Source: an uncultured Sphaerochaeta sp.
GTDB taxonomy: Bacteria > Spirochaetota > Spirochaetia > Sphaerochaetales > Sphaerochaetaceae
DNA length: 64,000 bases
Assembly (NCBI RefSeq): GCF_963676285.1
Contig: NZ_OY781062.1
Location: 248,001 to 312,000, forward strand
Reading direction: 5' to 3'
A program made the position numbers and the translations under genes. The stretch's first letter is position 1; each line of letters opens with the position of its first letter. Below are positions 36,041 to 44,794 of this stretch, in pieces. Under the pieces are notes generated by a model. The model was not told the origin of the DNA. It did not search any database and worked only from the letters and a program-made list of their open reading frames with translations.

Positions 36041-37190
36041 GGGTCAGGATGCCAGGACCAAACTTATGGCGCATTCGGTCAACTGCCTGTTGCAGGGAAT
36101 CAGAGCGGTGCTGTGCATCGGGAAGAAAGAGGTCCAGGGTCGGGGCGAGTGGAGAGAGTTCACCTAGGGAGAGAGAGCAAGAGAGAATACGTACCCTCCG
36201 ACTTACTGCCAGCTGTGCAACCTTCCAAGCGACAAGGGCTATTTCATGGTCATAGAACCATTGTCCCTTGGTACGGTGGGAAGCTTCACTTCTTCTTCCA
36301 TCACTGTAGAGCAACGCTATGTGGATCTTTGCCGAACCAAGTCCTGCAGCTCGCATAGCCAAGGCAGCATCCTCACCAGCTGCAAATACAGCGGCCTTGA
36401 GAGCATCCATCTCAAGGATTGGTTCAGCAAAGTTGATTTTCCTCTGTACAATCCGCTTCTCCGGCAATCCGTTTTGTAGTGGGCTGTTATCCAGTCCACG
36501 GGCGGCATCACGGAGGGCAAGACCTCGTTTTCCCAGGAAGGCCATCACCTGCTCATCCCCAAGAGCAGCTATCTGGCCAATTGTTGTGATACCTGCAACA
36601 GAGAGTAGCCGTGCAGTGGCAGAGCCCACACCACTGAGCAAGGAAACATCCTGCCAAGCAAGGAATGAGGCCTCGTCACCCTCCCTGACCTGGATAAGTC
36701 CGGCAGGTCGGGTGGTACGGGTACCCACCTTTGCAACCAGTTTATTGGAAGCAACTGCCACAGAGGCCTCTAGATTCAGCTTCTTCCTGATCTCGCCCTG
36801 GATCTGTACCGCGCTATCCACCACCGGGCCAAAGAGGCGGGTGGTACCCTGCATGTCCAGATAGATATGTCCTCCCCGGTCGCACTGAATGCTGGGAGAA
36901 TACTCCTGTGCGATGGAGGTGATTGCTGCATCAGCTTTCGCCGTGCTCCGATTGTCCCAAGGAAGCACCTTCAGGGAGGGGATCATCTGCTTTGCAAAGC
37001 GGAGGGGCATTCCTGCCCGTACTCCCTCTTCCCACGCTCGGTGGGATGGGGTGAGCACCACAGTCCTTGCTGATCCCTCAAGGGCGACCACAAAGGGGGT
37101 GTCAGCAAGACTTGGATTCTTTGCAACCTCTACTGCTGCTGCAAAGTCGGTTACATTGATATGGATGATGCTTGCACCTGCTCTTTGCAT
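36015..37190 (-). CDS. imuB: ImuB-like, catalytically inactive Y-family polymerase homologue
   Basis: 391 residues, ATG at 37190 with GGGAGG six bases upstream, so it starts 40 bases inside the DUF72 gene. It aligns along its length with DinB/Dpo4: NPSLADTPFVVA, GMPLRFAKQMIP, LDMQGTTRLFG and GVGSATARLL. The active-site acids are absent: Dpo4 Asp7 is Asn (HINVTDF), and Asp105-Glu106 are Gly-His (GGHIYLD). This loss is the defining feature of ImuB, the bridge protein of the mutasome. Near the C-terminus TLDLFLP resembles a sliding-clamp-binding motif. No imuA is seen in the window. It overlaps dnaE2, whose product it would recruit. Confidence 0.83.
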   Translation of the reverse strand: MQRAGASIIHINVTDFAAAVEVAKNPSLADTPFVVALEGSARTVVLTPSHRAWEEGVRAGMPLRFAKQMIPSLKVLPWDNRSTAKADAAITSIAQEYSPSIQCDRGGHIYLDMQGTTRLFGPVVDSAVQIQGEIRKKLNLEASVAVASNKLVAKVGTRTTRPAGLIQVREGDEASFLAWQDVSLLSGVGSATARLLSVAGITTIGQIAALGDEQVMAFLGKRGLALRDAARGLDNSPLQNGLPEKRIVQRKINFAEPILEMDALKAAVFAAGEDAALAMRAAGLGSAKIHIALLYSDGRRSEASHRTKGQWFYDHEIALVAWKVAQLAVSRRVRILSCSLSLGELSPLAPTLDLFLPDAQHRSDSLQQAVDRMRHKFGPGILTHGAALAHA

Positions 37191-37975
37191 ACCTTGCCTC
37201 CCACTGCCAACTGGTATAGCGTCAGTGCATTGGCTACTGCCTGACCCCTTCTATGGTTGTTGAAGTAGATGAGCACCTTCTGTGCATGTGTGGTAAATGA
37301 CTGGATACGCCCAAGCAGGCTGGTAAGCTCTTTCTCACTGTAGAGATAGTCGTAGCGGCTTGCACTGTCCGATCCCCACCATGTCTCCTCATTCCTTCCA
37401 TGAAGCCTGATATATGCCAGTGAGCTGCTGGTTTTAACATCCATCATCGGTGGGTTGCCTTTCACCGAGGGGAGGTCAAGGGAAGCAAGGGCAATATTTC
37501 TCTCTCGTAGTGAGTCGAGCGTGCGGTTGTTGTACCAGCTGCTGTTCCTGAACTCGATGGCAAGCGGGAACGGGGAGAATGATCTTAGGAGTGAGTCCAG
37601 ATATTTTCGCTCTGTCACTTCATAGTGGAACGAGTAGGGGAATTGCAGGAGAACGGCACTGAGCACCTGGTTTTCCGCCAGCGGTTCAAGAGCATGGGAG
37701 AACAGGAGTGCCTGCTCCCTCCACGAAGAAGGATCAATGGTATGGGTGAGGCTCTGGTGGGCCTTGATGGAAAACTGGAGGGATGGAGCACAACCGTGCA
37801 TTGCTGCTAGCTGCGCGGCCTCGGGCATGCGGTAGTAACTGAAGTTCAGCTCCACGGTGGGAAAGCGTTGGGCATAGTGGGCAAGGAACTCTTCTTGTCT
37901 CGTTCCTGGTGCATACACTGGTCCTATCCACTCGTTATAGCTGTAGCCTGAAGTTCCAATCAAAACAATACTCAT
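37151..37975 (-). CDS. DUF72 family protein heading the translesion operon
   Basis: 274 residues, YecE/DUF72 TIM-barrel-like fold: IGTSGYSYNEWIGPVYAPG at the start, YAQRFPTVELNFSYYRMP, SIKAHQSLTH, LLQFPYSF, AIEFRNSSW and IYFNNHRRGQAVANA. Biochemical role of the family is unsettled. The ATG sits directly beside one arm of an inverted repeat, with at best a weak ribosome binding site. It is the first gene of the unit with imuB and dnaE2 and overlaps imuB by 40 bases, which suggests a function tied to DNA damage tolerance here. A second copy lies at 52903. Confidence 0.85.
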   Translation of the reverse strand: MSIVLIGTSGYSYNEWIGPVYAPGTRQEEFLAHYAQRFPTVELNFSYYRMPEAAQLAAMHGCAPSLQFSIKAHQSLTHTIDPSSWREQALLFSHALEPLAENQVLSAVLLQFPYSFHYEVTERKYLDSLLRSFSPFPLAIEFRNSSWYNNRTLDSLRERNIALASLDLPSVKGNPPMMDVKTSSSLAYIRLHGRNEETWWGSDSASRYDYLYSEKELTSLLGRIQSFTTHAQKVLIYFNNHRRGQAVANALTLYQLAVGGKVCKEQVQASSISM

Positions 37976-38014
37976 ACTCTTGATATACTATATATATGTT
38001 AAGTAATCAAGAGT
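37976..38014. promoter_or_regulatory. Inverted repeat over the divergent promoter of the translesion operon
   Basis: ACTCTTGAT (37976-37984) and ATCAAGAGT (38006-38014) form perfect 9-bp arms, 21 bases apart, about three helical turns centre to centre. Between them lies a run of TATATA steps. On the minus strand TTGATT-17-TATATC or TTTACT-17-TATATA could be the promoter. The nearer arm touches the ATG of the DUF72 gene, so transcripts may have almost no leader. A damage-responsive repressor such as LexA is a reasonable candidate, not shown. Confidence 0.55.
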
Positions 38015-38082
38015 AAAACTCACGTCTCTTGCCTCCGGAGGGGATATCAGCCATACTGATGCACAACATTTTGGAGGTGGAT

Positions 38083-38877
38083 GTGCGCACATATGCCGGT
38101 ATTGTTTTCTGTGATGTGGATGGAACGATTCTTCCCCATGGGGAGAGAGAAGTCTCATCGGATTTCTTTGCCTTGGTAGAAGAAGCAAGGCAGGCTGATT
38201 TCCTGGTCTGTATCTCCAGCGGGCGATTCCATGAGGCGCTCCTTCCCCTCTTCTCTCCAGTCTCTTCCAAGGTGGTCTTTTCTGCTTCCAATGGGTGCCG
38301 GGTGCTGTACCAGGGAACTGAACTCTTTCCCAATCATGGTATAGACCGTCCCTTGGCTGAACAGATAACCTCTTCACTGCATGCCTGGGGGGCAACGGCG
38401 CTTATCTCAACGACAGATGCCATCTGTCTCCCTACGGTAGCCCGCGAACAGCTGAAGGCAAAGAGCTATCTGGCAAAAGGATATACAAGATTCTTTGACA
38501 CATTCAGCGAAGTCCCAGGAGATGTACTGCAGATCACAGCTGTATGTGATGGAAATCTCCCCACAGTCCTGGCAAAAAGCCGGGAGGCTTGGGGCTCTGC
38601 CTTTCATGTGGTTACCACTGGCAAGGAGATGTTTGACATCTGTCCTACCTCGAAGGGAATCTCACTGAGAGCAATCAGTGAACACTTCTCAGTTCCCATC
38701 ACCCATACCTATGCCTTTGGTGATGATGAGAATGACATTCCCATGCTTGAGGCTGCAGGCAAAGGGTATATCATGGGAAATGCACACCAAGGAGTGAAGG
38801 ACAGGGAGTTTGAACACTGCCACGATTTGATCGGGACAATCAGGAAAATACTCGCAAAGGAAATTGAGAAATGCTAG
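38083..38877 (+). CDS. HAD-superfamily phosphatase (Cof type)
   Basis: 264 residues from the GTG at 38083, chosen because GGAGG stands five bases before it; an ATG at 38059 would add eight residues. HAD motif I is FCDVDGTIL, motif II SSGR, the late Lys is within FDICPTSKGISLRAI, and motif IV is FGDDENDIPMLE. The cap between motifs II and III is of the C2 (Cof) type. These enzymes dephosphorylate sugar phosphates, FMN or similar; the substrate cannot be named. Divergent from the translesion operon. Confidence 0.85.
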   Translation: MRTYAGIVFCDVDGTILPHGEREVSSDFFALVEEARQADFLVCISSGRFHEALLPLFSPVSSKVVFSASNGCRVLYQGTELFPNHGIDRPLAEQITSSLHAWGATALISTTDAICLPTVAREQLKAKSYLAKGYTRFFDTFSEVPGDVLQITAVCDGNLPTVLAKSREAWGSAFHVVTTGKEMFDICPTSKGISLRAISEHFSVPITHTYAFGDDENDIPMLEAAGKGYIMGNAHQGVKDREFEHCHDLIGTIRKILAKEIEKC

Positions 38878-38943
38878 CAGTATGAGTAAGGGGTATGCTA
38901 AAGTAATGTCATACGTTGTTTTGGAGGACTGGGAGTAACACTT

Positions 38944-40008
38944 TTGAACGTTCCTATCAGTGCAACCCAAGGGCAATATGCTCTCACTACTTTTGGTGTG
39001 GCAGTATTCCTTTTAGGACTGCTTATCCTTATCACGGTCATCGTAATCATGCAAAAACGTAAATCAAGAACGCTCCAGACGCAGGAAACCTCGTTTCAAC
39101 ACACATCAGCATTGCTTCACTATGTAATAGAGCATTCACGCTATGCAATAGCAGTCCACGATACAGAGCTACGGTATCTCTACGTCAGCAAGAAATATTG
39201 TGAGGAGTATCATATTCCTGATGGGAACGCAATTATTGGAAAACACCATTACGAAGTATTTCCGGGTCTCCCTGAGAAGTGGAAGCTTGCTCACCAGCGT
39301 GCGCTCCATGGCGAAGTTGTTACCGGGGATGATGATGTGTATATCCATGAGGACGGGAGTGTGGACTACACCCGTTGGGAGTGTCGACCCTGGTATAGGG
39401 AATCAGGAAAAATTGGGGGGATTATCGTCTATACCGAGCTGCTTACCCAACAGAAGCGAATGGCCTCGGAACTACAAGAGGCCCATGACTATCTCGATGC
39501 CCTGCTTATGGATTCAAACAGCCCTATCCTTGTCTGGGATGCTTCATTCACCATTACCAGGACCAACCACTCCTTTGCATCTTTGTTGGGCCTTCCAATA
39601 AGCGATATTGTAGGAAAGAATGTGGGATCTGTCTTGAATTCACTGGGAAAGGGAGAACTTAAACGGTTGGAAAACCGTTTGGAAACGGAACACAGTCTCT
39701 CCAATGTTGAGATTCATTTGACAACCATTGAAGGAGAAGTGCGGACCATTCTCTGGAATGCAGGGCCCATCTTTGACCCGATTGATGGTTCTCTCGTGGC
39801 TACCATTGCCCAAGGGCTGGATATTACTGAGCGAACAGCAATTGAGCAACAAAACAAGGAACAGCTGGAAGAGCTGAGGCGGTGGTATGAGGTGATGAGC
39901 CAGAGGGAAGAGCGGATCATGGATCTGAAGCGAGAAGTCAACGCTCTTCTCAAGGAAATCGGACGGCCAGAGCGGTACTCCTCAGTGGAAGAGGAGGGTA
40001 ATGCATGA
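38944..40008 (+). CDS. Membrane-anchored double-PAS sensor without output domain
   Basis: 354 residues, start TTG at 38944 with GGGAG nine bases upstream. One membrane helix at about 17-36, then PAS 1 (about 55-170, with IAVHDTELRYLYVS and HHYEVFPGLPEKW) and PAS 2 (about 180-295, ILVWDASFTITRTN). It ends in a coiled coil and stops without kinase, GGDEF or methyl-acceptor domain. The stop overlaps the ATG of the next gene (ATGA). It may pass its signal to that c-di-GMP enzyme by contact; that is inference from position. Confidence 0.75.
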   Translation: MNVPISATQGQYALTTFGVAVFLLGLLILITVIVIMQKRKSRTLQTQETSFQHTSALLHYVIEHSRYAIAVHDTELRYLYVSKKYCEEYHIPDGNAIIGKHHYEVFPGLPEKWKLAHQRALHGEVVTGDDDVYIHEDGSVDYTRWECRPWYRESGKIGGIIVYTELLTQQKRMASELQEAHDYLDALLMDSNSPILVWDASFTITRTNHSFASLLGLPISDIVGKNVGSVLNSLGKGELKRLENRLETEHSLSNVEIHLTTIEGEVRTILWNAGPIFDPIDGSLVATIAQGLDITERTAIEQQNKEQLEELRRWYEVMSQREERIMDLKREVNALLKEIGRPERYSSVEEEGNA

Positions 40009-42857
40009 ATACCCGGCGCTTGATATTGCTCAGTATGCTTCTCCTGCTCACCTCAATGCTTTTTGCCGCTGATCCCTCCTTCCTCTCTACCTTGAGTGAA
40101 AATGAACGTACTTTGCTTGCACAACAAGCTCCTCTCTCTGTCTTGGTCGATCCTGCGTGGGAACCTCTTGAGTACCTGGACAAGAATGGCATGCCTACAG
40201 GCCTGAGTTTTGCATATCTACAAAGTGTCAGCTCTCTCAGTGGACTGACCTTCATTCCTGTCGAAGGGACTTCCTGGCAGGATGCATATGAGAAGTTACT
40301 CAGTGGTGAAATTGCCATGACCGGAAGCATCAGCAAAACAGAAGAGCGAGAGGCAACATTGCGTTTCAGTGAACCATACCTGACCGTGCCTCTTGCAATC
40401 ATTGCTGGAGAACAGGTCGGGTATATCGGTAGTCTGGCTGAGCTTGAAGGGAAGAAGGTTGCAGTAATTTCCAATTATGCAGCCCAGGAGTGGTTGTCCA
40501 GGGATTACCCGAATCTGACCTTGGTTGAAGTATCTACCGTTGAAGAAGGCCTCATCCTCGTTGCAAAGGGAGAGTGTTTTGCCTTGGTGGAAAACCTGTT
40601 GGTTGCCAACCATTATCGGTCCAAACTTGGGCTATCCAGAAAAGTAAAGGTAGTGGGTACCACTGCCTACATGAACTCCCTCTCTATTGCTGTTCATGAG
40701 GACTATGCATCTATTCTTCCTATTATCAACAAGGCTCTCCAAACAATTGACAGTGAGACAAGGGAGCGATTATATCGGACATACCTGCCTTTGCAGTATG
40801 AGAAAACTGTACAGAGTACCACTATTTATCTGATTATTGGCATAGCATTGTTTGTCGCTGCATCTCTGGGGTTCTGGATATTGAAACTCAGCAAGGAAGT
40901 AAGAAGAAGGAAGGTTGCAGAAAGAGAATTGGCAGACAGTGAAATAAAATTCAAGCAATTATTCTCCAATGCCCCCCTGCCCATGGTACTCCTTACCCAG
41001 GAGGGTACGGTAGTTTCTGCAAATGAAGCATGGAGTACCACATTTGAATTCAAGCCTGGTGAGATAGAGGATGTCGACACATGGTATGAGAAGGTTTACC
41101 CTGACCCAACATACCGAGAAAAAGCAAGAGAATCCTGGGAAGAGGCTGTTGAACAGTCCATAATCACGCATTCTAGACATATCGATTCAAAAGAATTTAC
41201 CTTGGTTACAGCTACTGGTACTGTGTTGGAGATGGAAATCAGTGGGGCATTTCTGGACCGTTTTCTCCTTATTACCTTTTTTGATATCACTGAGAGAATT
41301 TCCTCCATGCGTTCACTACAAGCATTGCAGAGGCAGACTGAACAAGGGAGAAAAATTATTCTCAACGCGCTTGAGGATCAGAGAATTGCTCAGCAGTCGC
41401 TTGCCCAAAGCAAAGCCACCCTTGATGCAGCAATCAACAGTATGATTGATGCAGTGTTTATCATAGACACTGAAAGTCGTTTCATCCTGGTTAACCATTC
41501 ATTTTTGCACTACTACCGGTTCTCAAAGCGTTCAGAATGTCCTGATAACCTGCGCGCATTTTCTTCTCTGTTCGAAGCCTATGACAGTCAGGGGAATCTG
41601 CTGGAGCAACAGAGGTGGGCGGGCTTACAGGCACTCTCCGGGAAAGCAGGGGACACAGAGTATACAGTAGTAAAGAAACAATCAGGAGAACAATGGACAG
41701 GTAGCTACAGTTTTGCTCCTATTCGTGATGAACACGATGTATTGCTTGGAGCTGTTGTGGTTTGTCGAGATGTAACGGAAATTCGTGAGAACCAAAAAAG
41801 ACTGATCTATCAGAGAAACCACGATTATCTCACTGGTTTGTATAGTAGAGTCTATTTCGAGAGTAAGTTGAAAAGGCTTGAACATGCGGGATCATTCACC
41901 CTAGCATTGGTTGATATCAATGGGCTGAAACTTATCAATGACAGTTTTGGGCATGAGGTGGGGGACTCAATGCTTAAAGCTACAGCCCAGATACTCAGGA
42001 TGTGCAGTAATGATGAGACAACCATTGCACGATACGGTGGTGACGAGTTTGTCTTCCTCCTTGCAGGGGATTCTGTACAGGAAGTGGAGTCCCTGTTGTC
42101 CTGTATCGAAGAGCGATCCAAGGAGATTCGTATCGAGAGCTTCAGGCTTTCTCTCTCCTCTGGGTATGCTGTCAGAGATGTAGGGGATGAAAACTTGCAT
42201 GAGACACTCAAGCGCGCTGAGGATAACCTGCAACGGAATAAGATTTACGAGAGTGCGAGTGCAAAGAATAAATCCATAGGATTGGTTATCAATTCCCTGT
42301 TTGCAAAAAGTCCCCGTGAGTTGCAACATTCAAGGCGGGTAAGTGCACTATCTGTTTTCCTCGCTCAACAGTTGCAACTTCCTGAGAGTGAGGTCAAGCG
42401 TATCCGCATTGCTGCCCTGTTGCATGATATTGGAAAGATTGGGATCAATGAATCTATCCTCAACAAGCCAGCCATGCTTGATCAAAATGAATGGGAAGCA
42501 GTAAAGCGACATCCTGAGATTGGGTATCGAATTCTCTCTGCTTCAGCGGAGTATAGGGATCTATCCTTGTCAGTACTGGAACATCATGAGATGTGGAACG
42601 GAAGTGGATATCCAAGGGGATTGAAAGGTGAAGCTATCAGCTTACCTGCCAGGATTATCAGTGTCGCGGACAGTTACGATGCAATGACCAGTGAACGGTC
42701 ATACAAGAAGCCATTGCCACAGGAAGTAGCAATTGCAGAGATCAAGCGTTGCAGTGGTACTATGTTCGACCCTTCAGTTGTTTCTGTGTTTCTCTCCTCA
42801 ATCAACCATTTTTCTGTAGGGGATAATGAATCAACAGAAGAGAGTATGCTCTTTTGA
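40005..42857 (+). CDS. Periplasmic sensor with PAS-PAS-GGDEF-HD-GYP output
   Basis: 950 residues. Signal/anchor 1-22; a family 3 solute-binding (BvgS-like) domain about 28-265; membrane helix about 270-292; PAS about 315-425 and 465-585; GGDEF about 600-755 with DYLTGLYSR, LINDSFGHEVGD and intact YGGDEF; HD-GYP about 765-930 with LLHDIGKIGI, HPEIGYRIL, HHEMWNGSGYP and SVADSYDAMTS. No RxxD I-site precedes GGDEF. Both a c-di-GMP synthase and a phosphodiesterase appear intact, so net activity presumably depends on ligand binding outside the cell or on the PAS domains. Translationally coupled to the PAS protein before it. Confidence 0.9.
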   Translation: MNTRRLILLSMLLLLTSMLFAADPSFLSTLSENERTLLAQQAPLSVLVDPAWEPLEYLDKNGMPTGLSFAYLQSVSSLSGLTFIPVEGTSWQDAYEKLLSGEIAMTGSISKTEEREATLRFSEPYLTVPLAIIAGEQVGYIGSLAELEGKKVAVISNYAAQEWLSRDYPNLTLVEVSTVEEGLILVAKGECFALVENLLVANHYRSKLGLSRKVKVVGTTAYMNSLSIAVHEDYASILPIINKALQTIDSETRERLYRTYLPLQYEKTVQSTTIYLIIGIALFVAASLGFWILKLSKEVRRRKVAERELADSEIKFKQLFSNAPLPMVLLTQEGTVVSANEAWSTTFEFKPGEIEDVDTWYEKVYPDPTYREKARESWEEAVEQSIITHSRHIDSKEFTLVTATGTVLEMEISGAFLDRFLLITFFDITERISSMRSLQALQRQTEQGRKIILNALEDQRIAQQSLAQSKATLDAAINSMIDAVFIIDTESRFILVNHSFLHYYRFSKRSECPDNLRAFSSLFEAYDSQGNLLEQQRWAGLQALSGKAGDTEYTVVKKQSGEQWTGSYSFAPIRDEHDVLLGAVVVCRDVTEIRENQKRLIYQRNHDYLTGLYSRVYFESKLKRLEHAGSFTLALVDINGLKLINDSFGHEVGDSMLKATAQILRMCSNDETTIARYGGDEFVFLLAGDSVQEVESLLSCIEERSKEIRIESFRLSLSSGYAVRDVGDENLHETLKRAEDNLQRNKIYESASAKNKSIGLVINSLFAKSPRELQHSRRVSALSVFLAQQLQLPESEVKRIRIAALLHDIGKIGINESILNKPAMLDQNEWEAVKRHPEIGYRILSASAEYRDLSLSVLEHHEMWNGSGYPRGLKGEAISLPARIISVADSYDAMTSERSYKKPLPQEVAIAEIKRCSGTMFDPSVVSVFLSSINHFSVGDNESTEESMLF

Positions 42858-42915
42858 TAGTTGGAACGTTATTCCAAAAATGTAAAAATTAGTGTACGTG
42901 TCCGAGCACATTTTC

Positions 42916-42943
42916 TTGCAATCTTCATTTGGTGTGGTAATAT
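42916..42943 (+). promoter_or_regulatory. Promoter of the first sugar ABC operon
   Basis: TTGCAA (42916-42921) and TAATAT (42938-42943) with a 16-base spacer, 44 bases before the first permease gene. Confidence 0.5.
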
Positions 42944-42987
42944 GTTAGCAGAAGCAAAGCATCTATTACTACTATGGAGAGTATTAC

Positions 42988-43917
42988 ATGAAGAGTTTGC
43001 ATAGACAGAAAGTCCTGAAAGAGAACCTCAGTTCCTATATGTTTCTGGTACCTTGGTTGCTGGGATTTTTTGTCCTTACCCTGTATCCGATGTGTTATTC
43101 GCTTTACCTTTCCTTTACCCAGTTCAATATCCGCACACCTCCAGAATGGATTGGGCTGAGGAATTATCTGGTCATGTTTGCAGGAACCGATATTCTTCCT
43201 CGTGATGATCGCTTCGTAAATTCGATGATCGTTACGTTCAAGTTTGTATTCATCTCTGTTCCCTTGAAGCTGGTGTTCGCATTGGCTGTAGCCATGCTTA
43301 TGAACAAGAAGCTCAAGTTGATCCCTCTCTACCGTGCGCTTTACTATATTCCAACCCTCCTGGGTGGAAGTGTCGCCATAGCAGTCCTATGGAGACGACT
43401 TTTTGCTGGAGACGGGGTGTTGAACATGATTCTGGAAAGAACTCTGGGACTTGAGATGCTTCCTGCCTGGATATCGAATCCAAAGTATGCACTCTATACC
43501 TTGATTCTTCTTGCAATTTGGCAGTTTGGTTCACCCATGATCATATTCCTTGCAGGATTGCAACAAATACCCAAGGAGTTCTATGAAGCTTCCAGTGTAG
43601 ATGGGGCAGGGAAGATCCGACAGTTTTTCTCCATTACTCTTCCTTCACTATCTCCAATCATCTTTTTCAATTTCGTCATGCAAATGATCAGTGCATTCCA
43701 ATCATTTACTCAAGCCTTTATTGTCAGCGGAGGTTCTGGAGGTCCTCTTGACTCAACGATGTTCTACAGCCTGTATCTGTATATCAAGGGATTTGGGTTT
43801 GCTGAAATGGGTTATGCGGCGGCAATGGCTTGGGTCTTGCTTATTATTATCGCTGGGCTTACTGCCCTTTCGTTCAGATTCTCGGGTACCTTGGTATCCT
43901 ATGGAACAGGGGAGTAG
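42988..43917 (+). CDS. Sugar ABC permease, MalF/UgpA type
   Basis: 309 residues, six membrane helices. Typical blocks: FLVPWLLGFFVLTLYPM, the middle ALYYIPTLLGGSVAIAVLW, and the EAA loop FYEASSVDGAGKIRQFFSITLP near residue 200 (in part). GGAG precedes the ATG. It opens an operon with a MalG-type permease and then the binding protein; placing the binding-protein gene last is less common. No ATPase gene is in the unit. Confidence 0.9.
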   Translation: MKSLHRQKVLKENLSSYMFLVPWLLGFFVLTLYPMCYSLYLSFTQFNIRTPPEWIGLRNYLVMFAGTDILPRDDRFVNSMIVTFKFVFISVPLKLVFALAVAMLMNKKLKLIPLYRALYYIPTLLGGSVAIAVLWRRLFAGDGVLNMILERTLGLEMLPAWISNPKYALYTLILLAIWQFGSPMIIFLAGLQQIPKEFYEASSVDGAGKIRQFFSITLPSLSPIIFFNFVMQMISAFQSFTQAFIVSGGSGGPLDSTMFYSLYLYIKGFGFAEMGYAAAMAWVLLIIIAGLTALSFRFSGTLVSYGTGE

Positions 43918-43920
43918 GGT

Positions 43921-44766
43921 ATGCTGAAGAGAAAAGAAAGAATCAACAGGTTGCTGCTGAATGCATTCATTATAGCCCTTGGGGTAAGTATGCTCTATCC
44001 GATTCTCTGGTTGGTCGGAGCCTCGTTTAAGCCCAGTAATATGATCTTCACTGACCCCTCACTTTGGCCAAAGGAATTTACCACTGAGAACTATCCAGTA
44101 GGATGGAACGGCATAGGTATTGTAGGCTTCGATACGTTCTTCAAGAACTCCTTTACCATCTGCTTGCTCAGTGCCTTGGCCAACGCAATGTTCTGTTCGT
44201 TGACAGCCTATGCATTCGCCAGGCTGAAGTTTGCTGGGAAGAAGTACTGGTTTGCCATTATGATGATTACCCTGATGTTGCCATCTCATGTTACGACGAT
44301 TCCTCGATATATCATGTTCCGCAACTTTGGTTGGATTAACACGTTCTTGCCTATTGTGGTTCCGAAGTTCTTTGCTACTGATGCATTCTTTATCTTCCTG
44401 TTGGTACAGTTCATCAGAGGATTGCCGAAGGATATTGACGAAAGTGCGGTTATCGATGGATGCAGTAAGTTCGGTATCTATACAAGGATTATCATGCCGC
44501 TTACGTTACCCGCCTTGATTACGACATTATTATTTTCTTTCTTATGGACTTGGGACGATTTCTTCAACCAGCTGCTCTACTTGACCAGTCCTGATAAATA
44601 TACCGTCCCCATGGGACTGAGATTGTTTTTGGACGCTTCTGGCATGTCTTCCTGGGGGCCGATGTTTGCCATGTCTGTGCTCTCGCTCATCCCTGCATTC
44701 ATTTTGTTTTTCTCCTTGCAGAAGTATTTCGTCAGAGGTATCGCTACTACTGGTATCAAGGGATGA
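43921..44766 (+). CDS. Sugar ABC permease, MalG/UgpE type
   Basis: 281 residues with six hydrophobic helices. LYPILWLVGASFKPSNMIF at the N-terminus, FCSLTAYAFARLKF, and the EAA loop DESAVIDGCSKFGIYTRIIMP around residue 180 (in part) identify the class. It starts three bases after the previous gene, with GGGGAG overlapping that stop. Partner of the MalF-type permease. Confidence 0.9.
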   Translation: MLKRKERINRLLLNAFIIALGVSMLYPILWLVGASFKPSNMIFTDPSLWPKEFTTENYPVGWNGIGIVGFDTFFKNSFTICLLSALANAMFCSLTAYAFARLKFAGKKYWFAIMMITLMLPSHVTTIPRYIMFRNFGWINTFLPIVVPKFFATDAFFIFLLVQFIRGLPKDIDESAVIDGCSKFGIYTRIIMPLTLPALITTLLFSFLWTWDDFFNQLLYLTSPDKYTVPMGLRLFLDASGMSSWGPMFAMSVLSLIPAFILFFSLQKYFVRGIATTGIKG

Positions 44767-44794
44767 TAGCATCCCAGAAACATAGGAGGTTTCT

